From contig JAZSRC010000030.1 of NCBI GenBank assembly GCA_045538305.1, positions 1 to 28,864 of the forward strand: a stretch of 28,864 nt of DNA, written 5' to 3'. The DNA is from SFHK01 sp045538305. Lineage in GTDB: Bacteria > Bacillota > Clostridia > Christensenellales > Aristaeellaceae. Below, in pieces: positions 7,925 through 18,400 of the stretch (positions within the stretch are counted from its first letter, which is position 1; every line of letters starts with the position of its first letter). The notes beneath the pieces were generated by a model, which worked only from the letters and a program-made list of their open reading frames with translations, made no database searches and had not been told where the DNA came from. Both the position numbers and the translations under genes were made by a program.

Positions 7925-9262
7925 ATGAGAAAGTATATTGTTTCATTCTTGCTGATGATGGTTCTTTGTTCAGCCTATACACAGGACGCATATGGCGAAG
8001 CGGGGAAGTATGATTTTAAGGATATGTCGCTGAACCGTGTGGAAAGTCGCGCGTTTTATGGGGATACGGCGCTTCAAAGCGTATATCTGCCGGAAACACT
8101 TACCTATATCGGGGCTGAAGCGTTTTCTGGCTGTTCTGATCTTATGCTTGTTAGATGCAATGCGCTTAATACTGTTATTGAACCGGATGCGTTTGAATTA
8201 GACAGCCCGATTGTTTTCGAATGCCGGCTTGGAAGCACCTTTGATGCCTACGCACGTGCAAACGGTATGCCACGTCGGTATACGAATGCGCTTGAAATCT
8301 GTTCCGATACCGAATTCAACGGCGTAAAAGGGCTTCCGATTACATGGACGCTTAATAACATAATGCCCGGAGAGAGCGTAAAAAGCACGTTTGAGTACGA
8401 GCTTTTGCTAAATGGGAAAGTCGTCTACGAAAGCGGTGTGACCGAAAGCACGAAACTTTGCTATACGCCCGAAACGTTTGGCCTGTTTCAGTTGAATGTA
8501 ACCATCAATAACGAGCTTACTACATCCCGAATAATTTCCTCTGTCGTACCTGTAAAAGAAACGTTGCTGCTGGGTACCTTTGAGCAGGATAAAAAAAGCG
8601 ATACACAGGATCAAATCGAATGGCAGATTCTGACCGTTGACGGCGATAAAGCATTTGTTATCAGCAGGTATATACTGAAAAACGGTTCGTATTTCAATCC
8701 TTCATGGGTGAAGTACAAATACTGCACCTGGAACGGTTCCATCATCGGAACAGCGGAGCCTGTCAATTATCTTGGCAATACCAATGGAAAGAAAATCTCC
8801 GTAACCCCTACTACGGTTCCTTTAAAGGGCGGCGCAGTGGGGACGGATGATGATCTGTATTATGTCCACGCAAGGTATTGGCTAAATGAGGAATTCTATC
8901 ATACCGCGTTTACCGATGCGGAACGTGCCCGAATCCTGCTTACTACAAACACTAATCCGGATTCTCCTGCCGGGGTAGAGGGCGGACCGGATACACAGGA
9001 CTATGTATTCTTTTTAAGCATGGACGAGCTTTTGACCTATTTTCCCGATAAAAAATCCCGGGCAGCAGTTATGACCCCGGCTGCAGCAAGCGAACTGAAA
9101 AAGGGAAAGCCTCACTATTATTGGCTTCGGACCAATGGAAAATTCCGCTGCAATGCTATGTATGTGTACGCGAAGGACGGCGGGTATTCTTCCTATGGTT
9201 CGGATGTCGGGCATGACGATTTGGGCTATCGCCCTGCTATGTGGATTACCATTGGCGGATAA
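7925..9262 (+). CDS. Secreted LRR_5 + Ig-like + DUF6273-like protein, paralogue 3
   Basis: A 445-residue exported protein with the same order as paralogue 2: signal peptide (about 1-24), BspA-type LRR block (about 31-118, with LNRVESRAFYGDTALQSVYL and IGAEAFSGCSDL), Ig-like domain (about 121-211, with GVKGLPITWTLNNI) and DUF6273-like domain (about 215-445, ending GYRPAMWITIGG). GAGGAAGG (7916-7923) precedes the ATG. It follows paralogue 2 after 31 bases and is the last gene before a terminator. High similarity across all three C-terminal domains, down to the identical last 8 residues, shows local tandem duplication. Cys15 lies in the signal peptide but its context (MMVLC) is not a good lipobox. 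No anchor is visible. Confidence 0.86.
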   Translation: MRKYIVSFLLMMVLCSAYTQDAYGEAGKYDFKDMSLNRVESRAFYGDTALQSVYLPETLTYIGAEAFSGCSDLMLVRCNALNTVIEPDAFELDSPIVFECRLGSTFDAYARANGMPRRYTNALEICSDTEFNGVKGLPITWTLNNIMPGESVKSTFEYELLLNGKVVYESGVTESTKLCYTPETFGLFQLNVTINNELTTSRIISSVVPVKETLLLGTFEQDKKSDTQDQIEWQILTVDGDKAFVISRYILKNGSYFNPSWVKYKYCTWNGSIIGTAEPVNYLGNTNGKKISVTPTTVPLKGGAVGTDDDLYYVHARYWLNEEFYHTAFTDAERARILLTTNTNPDSPAGVEGGPDTQDYVFFLSMDELLTYFPDKKSRAAVMTPAAASELKKGKPHYYWLRTNGKFRCNAMYVYAKDGGYSSYGSDVGHDDLGYRPAMWITIGG

Positions 9263-9269
9263 GATCACT

Positions 9270-9310
9270 AAATACGCTCTGCACTTGTGTGGGAGCGTAT
9301 TTTATTAATT
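9270..9310 (+). terminator. Rho-independent terminator after the secreted-protein triplet
   Basis: A perfect 10-bp inverted repeat (AAATACGCTC at 9270-9279 with GAGCGTATTT at 9293-9302) with a 13-base loop, followed by TTATTAATT. It starts 7 bases after the paralogue 3 stop. The tail is T-rich but interrupted, so termination may be partial. Confidence 0.7.
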
Positions 9311-9343
9311 ATGTCATACAATCGCAATCGGTTCGAAAAAAAC

Positions 9344-9372
9344 TTGCGTTGGATGGTAAGCTATGGTATAAT
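9344..9372 (+). promoter_or_regulatory. Strong sigma-A-type promoter for the giant surface-protein gene
   Basis: TTGCGT (9344-9349), a 17-base spacer and a perfect TATAAT (9367-9372) preceded by ATGG (TGn extended -10, 9364-9366). Transcription would start near 9379, leaving a leader of about 60 bases before the ATG at 9440. This separates the giant gene from the upstream triplet. Confidence 0.82.
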
Positions 9373-9397
9373 AAAAATGTATAGATTTACGTATTTG

Positions 9398-9420
9398 GAT
9401 GACTGTACACTACAATCATT
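9398..9420 (+). other. Imperfect hairpin in the leader of the giant gene
   Basis: Bases 9398-9407 can pair with 9411-9420 (core TGACTGTA with TACAATCA, one mismatch and one G-U pair, 3-base loop). It starts about 20 bases after the predicted transcription start and ends 8 bases before the GGAGGG ribosome binding site. It could protect the 5' end of a very long mRNA or tune translation; it may also be chance. Confidence 0.3.
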
Positions 9421-9439
9421 ACCAATATGGAGGGACAAA

Positions 9440-12400
9440 ATGAAAAATCGTTGGATTGCGTTCTTACTTGTACTGGCAATGTTGATTACCGGCATTCCCG
9501 TCAGTGCGGAGGAGCCAGGCATTCAGGTTGTTGAAACAGAACAACTGTTATCTGAAACGCCTGCAGAGGAAATCCCTGCAGAAGAAAAGCCAGCAGAGGA
9601 AACGCCGGCAGACGAGATTCCCGCGGACGAAACTCCCGCGGAGGAAACGCCTGCAGAGGAAACGCCGGCAGATGAGATTCCCGCGGATGAAACTCTCGCA
9701 GATGAGATTCCTGCGAACGAAACTCTTGCGGATGAAACTCCTGCAGATGAGATTCCTGCGGACGTAACTCCTGCAGAGGAAACGCCCGCAGATGAGATTC
9801 CTGCGGATGAAACTCCTGCAGATGAGACGCCCTCGGACGAAATTCCTGTAGAGGATGCTCCTGCAGAGGAAACTCCTGCAGACGAGACGCCTGTAGACGA
9901 GATTCCTGCGGATGAAACGCCTGCAGAAGAAACTCCTGTAGACGAGGCAGCTTCAGAAGAAATTGACTATACCAAGTATGCTGATGACAATCTCTGGTTT
10001 GAAAAGGGATATGCCATGGCGGATAAAGGCGCGAAGGCGTTTGACGACGCGTCTGCTTCCGATGCATTTGGTGAGTTTAAGAAAGATACCGTTGTGTATG
10101 TGATTTCCCGTGTGAATATTGGTGAAAGCAAGGATCGACTGAAGGTTGCATATGCGCTTGAGGACGGCATACATACTGCGTTTGTTTCTGCTTCCAAAAT
10201 TCGCCCGCTGAGCGAGGAAGAGGTTTCCGAATATCTGGATGAAGAAGCCGAAGATGCTGAGTATGCCTACGAAAAAGCGGATGATGAATATCCCCTTGCG
10301 CTGATTTCGTTTGAACTTTATGAAACAGAAGAGCCGGATGATATGCCGGAACAATCTCCTGTCATTTCTGCGACCCCGGATGAGATTGTAACCGAAACCG
10401 CCACCAAGGATGAAGCAGAGGAAGAAACTCCTGTAGTTCCCGAGGAGCCGGAAGAAATCGTAACCGAAACCGCCACCGAGGATGAAGCAGAGGAAGAAAC
10501 TCCTGTAGTTCCCGAGGAGCCGGAAGAAATCATAACCGAAACCGCCACCGAGGACGAAGCGGAGCTGCCTCCTGTACCTGAAACTGTTCCGGATATCCCC
10601 GATCTTTCCGACGGTTCCAAAGGAAGCGATGAAAAAACCGTTATTGATGTAGCTTCTGTATCCATTCAGATTACGCCTGCAAAGATCGGTGTTGGTGAAA
10701 AGGCCGAGCTGATCATAACTGCTTTTGATTCCGATGGCAATGAAACGCAAACGGATATGGATATCGTTTCCAGCATGCCGGGCGTTGCAGAAGTAAACGA
10801 GACAGGTTTGATCGTCGGCAAAAAGGCCGGTACCGCCGTGTTTACGGCGACTGCCGCAAACGGTGTTTCGGCCAATGCTTCCATCACCGTTATGAATGCG
10901 CCGTCTTCCATTACCCTTTCGGAAACTGTGATTATTATCGGCGAGGACAGCACCAAGCAGCTTACCTACACGCTTGACAATGGCAGCTGGGGAAGCGTTG
11001 AATGGAAGAGCGGAAATGAACTGGTGGTAACCGTTGATGATGACGGCACCATTCAGGCGGTTGGCCTTGGCGCTGCCGCGGTTCAGGTTCGAACCTATAA
11101 CGGCCTTATCGCAACCTGTGCGGTTACCGTCATGGCAGAGCCGAATGATATCATACTCACTGCCAATGAAATTGAACTTGACGAAGGCGAAAGTGCAACC
11201 CTTCAGGCATCCTTCACCGGTGATACCTACGGAGTTGTTGAGTACAAGGTAGCGGAAGGCGATGACGAGATCGTTATTATCGATCTTGGAGGCAATAAGG
11301 TGCAGATTAACGGCGTGTATAATGGAGAAGCAACCGTTATCGCAACCGTTCAGAATCACCTTGAGGGCGAAACGTATACGGCTCAGTGTGTTGTTACCGT
11401 AAACCCTGTTATAGCCAGCATTGCTTTTAAGAACGAACGCAGAACTGTTGGCTACAAGGAACGCATGTCCCTGGAGCCGGTTGCGTATGATGCGCGCGGC
11501 AATGAGATTGCTACTACTTTTACCTATAAAACCAGCAAGTCCTCATATGTATCCGTAAATGCCGAGGGCGTATACGGAGCCAGAAAGGGCAGCGCCAACA
11601 TTCATGTAGTTGCGGCAAACGGCACTGCCAGTAATAAGGTAAAGATTACAACCGTCAGCGAACCGTCCAAAGTAACGGTCAGCGCCGACAGCAGCGTAAT
11701 GCTTGCGGGCGATACGCTTCAGATGAAGGCGACCATTCCTTCGGGACAGGCCGGCGCGGTAAAGTGGATAAGTGAGTTCGAGAACATCGCTTCCGTAGAT
11801 CCTGTTACCGGCGTTGTTACCGCACATGAACCCGGAACTGTCCGCATTAAAGCGCAGGCCTATAACGGAAAGTCTGGAATGTATACTATTACCGTAACCG
11901 TTCCTCCAACGGCTATCCGCTTTGCAAGCGCTGCATACAGCGTAGATGAAGGCGCAGTGATAGCGCCCGAGCTCATTATGGAGCCTGCCGGCGCCTTTGG
12001 TGAAGTGGAGTATACGATTGAATATACCGATGAAGAGTATGTAATTGCTTCTGTCTCTGAAGGCGGCGATGTAAGCGGCATCACCTCCGGTGAAGCAACG
12101 CTTAAGGCTGCGGTATATTCGGATACGCTGGGAGGAATGCTTACAGCGGAAACCCGGATTACGGTTGTACCTGCGCCGTTTGAGATCGTTCTTAAAAACG
12201 AGCGCAGAACGATTGGTTACAGAGAGAGAATGTCCCTCGATCCCGTGGCATACGACGTGCGCGGAAACGAGGTAGAAACGACGTTTACCTATAAGTCCTC
12301 CAAAACCTCATACATCACCGTAAACGCTTCCGGCGCATACGGATACCGAAAGGGAACAGCCAGTGTCAAGGTTATTGCCGCAAACGGCGTAGAAAGCCAG

Positions 12401-15400
12401 GCTGTTTCCATCAAGGTCGTTTCCGAACCTTCAAAGGTTACCATCAGCAATAAAACAGCCAGAATGCAGGTTGGCGCAACATTGCTTCTCAGTGCAACGC
12501 TGCCCAGCGGTCAGGCCGGCGCCATCAAGTGGATCAGTGAAAACGATCAGTATGCTACCGTCGATCCTGTTACCGGTGAGGTAAAGGCCATTGCGGTCGG
12601 CACGGTGCGCATAAAGGCAGAAGCTTATAACGGCAAAAATGCGATCTGCACGCTGACGATTACCGAGCCGCCTGTTGCGATTGCATTCCCCGCTTCTCAG
12701 TTTGAAGTAGCAGAAGGCGCAAGCATCGAAACCGGCATCATTATAGCGCCCGAGGGATCGTTTGCTGACGTTAAGTACGAAATCACGGATAACGATGACG
12801 ATTTCGTCATTGCGACGGTTGATGACAACGGCGTTGTCACCGGTGTCGCATCCGGCGTTGCGCATCTGAAGGCAACCGTATACGACGAAATCAATCACAA
12901 AACGCTTACCGCCATGGCGGATGTTACCGTAACGCAGGCAATTGTGAAGATCGATTTCCTGAACGAACGCAGAAGCGTTGGCCTTAAGGAAAGAATGTCC
13001 CTTGAGCCTGTTGCGTATGACGGACGCGGAAACGTTGTTGACACCGCATTTACCTATAAAACCAGTAGCTCCCGCTATGTATCGGTAAACAGCGAAGGCG
13101 TTTACGGCGCAGCCAAGGGCAGCGCGAACGTACATGTAGTTGCAGAAAATGGTTTTGCTTCCGAAAAGGTAAAAATCACTACAGCTGCCGCGCCGACGAA
13201 GGTTACGGTTTCCGCTGCCGTCAATCAGATGGCGGTCGGCGATATCCTTTCCCTGAAGGCAACGCTGCCCAGCGGTCAGGCCGGCGCGATTGAATGGTTC
13301 TCGGAAGATGATGCGATCGCATCGGTTGATCCTGTTACGGGCGCGATAGCGGCCAATGGAATCGGAACAGTAAGGATCAAGGCGCAGGCCTACAATAACG
13401 TAAGCGGTATTTATACCATTAGCGTAAAAGAAGCGCCTGAGGCAATTGTATTTGCCGAAGCTGAGTATACGGTATATGAAGGACAATCCGTTGATGCGCT
13501 TCTCGTCATGCAGCCGGCAGGCTCCTTTGCCATTGCGTCGTATGAGATTTCCGACAATGATGAGGAATATGAAATCGCTTCCGTCGATGCGGCAGGCAAG
13601 GTGACGGGTCATTATTCCGGCGAGGCGTTACTCACGGCTACCGTGTACAATGCCAAACTGAATGAGACTTTTGAAGCCACTGCGATTATTCACATTCTTC
13701 CGTCCGTTAACACCATCGAATTCAAGAATGACAGAAGAACCATCGGACTTTCTGAAAGAATGTCTCTTGAACCGGTTGCGTATGACGCGCGCGGCAATGA
13801 AGTTGAAACTACCTTTACGTACAAGACCAGTAAATCTTCCTATGTATCCGTAAACGCCGAAGGCGTATACGGCGCCAGGAAGGGTACGGCAAACATTCAT
13901 GTTGTTGCGGCAAACGGTGTAAAGAGCAAGACCGTAAGCATCAAAACGGTGACTGCGCCCAGCAAGGTTACGCTCAACCAGACGACGGCAATGATCCGCG
14001 TGGGTGATACGCTTGAACTTACAGCTAAGCTGTCTTCCGGACAGGCGGGCTCCATCAAGTGGATCAGCGAATTCGAAAGCATTGCTACAGTCGATGAAAA
14101 GACAGGTCTTGTTCAGGCGCTGGATACCGGTGTTGTGCGCATTAAAGCGCAAACCTATAACGGAAAATCCGCTATCTGTACCGTTACCGTCTTCGTTCCT
14201 CCGACGTCTGTGGCCTTTACCGAAAGCGGATATACCGTATATGAAGGCGAAAAAATCACTACCAATGTAGTGCTTGGCCCGGACGGCGCGTACGGCATTG
14301 TAAGTTACGAGATCAAAGACGCTGATGAAGAATACGTTATCGCGTCTGTGGATGCTGACGGCGTTGTGACTGGTAATGTATCCGGTAAGGCTACGCTGAA
14401 AGCAGTGACCTATAACGACGAAACCGAGCTTACATATACTGCCGAAACCGAGATTACGGTTCTTCCCGCGCCGTGCAAGGTTGAGCTGCTCAATAGCCGC
14501 AGAACCATCGGCAGATATGAGACAATGGATCTTGAACCGGTCGCCTATGACGGACGCGGAAACGTGATCGAAACCACCTTTAAATACAAAACCAGCAAAT
14601 CCTCCTATGTCTCCATTAGCAACAATTGCGTTTACGGAAAGAGCAAGGGCTCTGCCAATATTCAGGTTGTTGCTGAGAACGGCGTGGCTTCCGATACCGT
14701 GAAGATTACTACCGTCACTGCGCCCAGCAAAATCAGTCTGAAGAATAAGACAGCGGTCATTTCCGAAACCGGTTATGTCAAGCTTGTTCCGGTATTTGCA
14801 TCCGGTGAAGCCGGCGCTGTTTCCTGGACGAGCGCCAATCCTGCTATAGCTGAAGTAGACGCCAACGGCGTTGTATACGCCAGGAGCTATGGCGACGTAG
14901 AGATTACCGTTAAAACCTACAACGGAAAAACCGCCAAGGGCACGGTTTCCGTACGCTATGAGCCCACGGGCGTGGCGTTTGACGTTGATGAAACGCTGGT
15001 AGGTGAGAAGGGTACCAAAACGCTGCTTGCAAAGCTTCCCGAAAACTGTGCAGGCTCCATTACCTATACCTCTACCAATCCCTACGTGGCTACCGTTAAT
15101 TCCGTAACAGGACTTGTTACCGGTATCCGTCAGGGCAAGGCAAAGATTGTTGCAACTACGATAAACAATCTTACCGGCGAAACCTTCACCGATACGTATG
15201 ATCTTACCGTAACGCCTGAGCCTGTAAGCTTTAAGATCACGGAAGACAGAAGGACGATCGGCATTAATGAAGAACTACCGCTGAATGTGATTGCATACGA
15301 CGAGTTTGGAAACGTGACGGAAGGCAGCTTCACCTATTCCTCTAACAGAACCAAGTATGGCACCGTGAATGCCGAGGGCGTTGTGCTCGGTAAGTATGTG

Positions 15401-18400
15401 GGATACACCAATATTACGGTAAAAACCTATAACGGTCTTACGCAGACCATACGCATGAATGTCGTTAAGGCTCCGGGTTCCGTAAAGATTACTGCCCCTG
15501 CCACTACGATTTCCGAAAAGGATACGCTTCAGCTGAAGGCCACGACCAACACGGCCACCACCGGTTCCGTAACTTGGGAGAGCTCTGAAATCGGCGTAGC
15601 AACGGTTGACGCGAAGACGGGTTATCTCACTGCTGTAGGTTTTGGTGAAACGGTGATCACTGCAATTTCCTATAACGGACGCAAGGCTACCGTTACCATT
15701 ACCGTCAAGTATGAGCCGACCAGCGTTTCGTTTGATAGCGATACAGCCATAATCGGTGAGGGCGCAAAGAAGGTAATAACGGCGAAGATTCCCGAGGATT
15801 GCTTTGGCCCGATCGTGTACGCTTCGCTTAATCCCACAGTCGCAACGGTAGATCCTGTCACGGGACAGGTAACGGCCCTTTCGCAGGGCGAGTGCGTAAT
15901 CACGGCTACCGTACAGAACCGCAATTTCGATCCGGTTCAGACTTATACCGATGAGTGCACAATAACCGTAACGCCCAAGCCCGTTAAGATCGTTATGTCG
16001 CTTGAACGCACCAAGATTGGTCTTAACGAAATCATGGCGCTTAACCCTGTTGCGATTGACGCAGACGGAAACGAAACGGACGGCGCGTTCACTTATGCAT
16101 CCAGCCGCAGCACTTACGTAAAAGTAAACGCTCAGGGAGAGGTTAATGGTTTACGTAAAGGCTACTCCGATATTACCATCCGTACCTATAACGGTGTTTC
16201 GATCAAGGGAAGAATCACTGTTGTAGCAGCGCCCACGTCTATTAAGCTCGACAAGACCTCCGAACGCATTTCCGAAATCGGAACCCTTCAGCTGACTGCG
16301 AAGCTCGGAGGAAGCGGCGTAGGCGCATATACCTGGGCAAGCGACAACCAGGAGGTATGCCGGGTAGACCAGAACGGTCTGGTTACCGCCGTGCAGTTCG
16401 GTACTGCAAAGATTACCGCTACCACCTATAACGGACGCGTAGCCGAATGCCTTGTTAAGGTATGCTATGAACCTGTTTCCATCGAGTTCGAAAATGATTC
16501 GATTACTGTTGGCGAAGGCGACGAGGTAAAGGCAAGCGCAACGCTTGGCGACGATTACATCGGAACCATTACCTATGTCTCCCTCGATCCGGAAATTGCC
16601 AAGGTTGATGCTGCTACCGGCGTTGTCACCGGCGTACTCTCCGGCGAAACGAAGATTATTGCTACTGCACGCAATAACAAGGATAACTATGACGTATTTG
16701 ACGAGTGCGTCGTGACGGTCACTCCCGCACCCGCCAGAGTAGAGATCCTTACTACCCGTACCACCATCGGTTACCGTGAAACGATGGCTATCGAAGCGGT
16801 CAGCTATGATGCGCGCGGAAACCTTGTTGAGGGCAACCTGAAGCTGAAGACCAGCAAGGCTGCAATTGTAAAGATAATCGACCCGATGAAGGTATACGGC
16901 GAGTATTACGGCACGGCTACCATTCGTGTGGTTGCCTATAACGACGTATTTGCTTCCATCAATATCAAGGTAGTGGCTGCGCCTACGTCCGTAAAGCTCA
17001 ACCATTCCAACATTGATATGATTATCGGAAATCCCTCTGTCCCGCTGACAGCAACCATCAATTCCGGCTCTGCCACAACAATTGTCTGGGAAGTAGAAAA
17101 CCCCGAAATTCTTGAAGTTGACCAGACGGGTCGTTTGACGGCGCTTGCCTATGGTACTACCCGCGTAAAAGCGTCTGCCCATAACGGAAAATATGCACTC
17201 TGTACGGTAAATGTGTATGAAGCGCCGCAGAGTGTAACGCTGGACTGCGAGAGCATGACAATTGGCGTTGGCGAAACCAGAAAGCTCACTGCAACGCTTA
17301 ATGAAAAAGCAGCCGGTGAAATCACCTGGGAAAGCAGTGATTCTGCCAAGGTATCCGTGGATAATACCGGTAAGATTACTGCAAAGGCAATCGGCAGCGC
17401 TACCATTACGGCAACCACCTTTAACGGAAAAACCGACAGTTGTCTGGTTACTGTTATTCCCGCACCCAAGGACGATGATTTCAAGCTTTCCGAAACCTCT
17501 ATCACCATTGGCGTCGGTCAGACCTACGACATCAACCAGCTGATCGAGCTTGCGGACGGCGTAGGAACCACCTTCAGCTATGCGCATGAAACGCCGACTG
17601 TTGCATCTATTGATGCGAAGGGCTTGATCACCGCCAAGAAAGCCGGAACCGCACGTGTTGCTGCCGATACGCATAACGGAATCAGGCGTATCCTTACGGT
17701 AAATGTAAAGGCTGCGCCTTCGAAGGTAACGGTATCTGTCGATCAGCCGATTCTGTATCTTGGAGAAACGGCGACTTTGACCATCACCTTGCCCAACGGA
17801 ATTCTTCCGATTGTCCGTGTTGAATCGGCCGATCCGGAAATCTGCCGCGTGGAAAGCGATCTGCGCACGCTGACTGCTGTAGGTATTGGCAAAACGACCA
17901 TCACCGTTACTACCTACAACAATAAGACCGCTACGATTAATATGGAAATCCGCCAGCATGTCGAATCGATTGAGCTTGACAGAACGGAAGTTTCCATCGT
18001 ACACTACGACGAGCTTACTCTTGTTGCTACCGTGCTTCCCGAGACGGCCTTTGATCGCACCGTCACCTGGAGCAGCAGCGATGATACCAAGGTTTCGGTA
18101 GATGATAACGGCAGGATTACCGCTGTCAATATTACCGATACGCCCGTAACCATTACTGCTACCACGAATGATTCCAGAGCGCTCACAGCGACCTGCCTTG
18201 TAACGGTAACTCCTGTTCGCGTGCAGGATATAAGGTTTGATACGACGCAAATCGATCTGGAAAAGAACCGTGAAATGGATATAAGCAGTATACTCGTATT
18301 CACGCCGGCAAACGCTGACAATAAGAACGTATCCTTCATCAGTTCTCAGGACAGTATCATCAGCGTATCCGACAGCGGCGTCATTAAGGCGCTTGGCCAT

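Noticed and set aside
9504..9767. Alternative-frame open frame of Arg/Lys-rich pentapeptides over the PADET repeat.
   Set aside because: Any 15-bp tandem repeat opens several frames at once; only the acidic Pro-rich frame connects to a signal peptide and the downstream domains.
9560..9946. CRISPR-like regular repetition.
   Set aside because: Repeats are contiguous 15-bp coding units without spacers.
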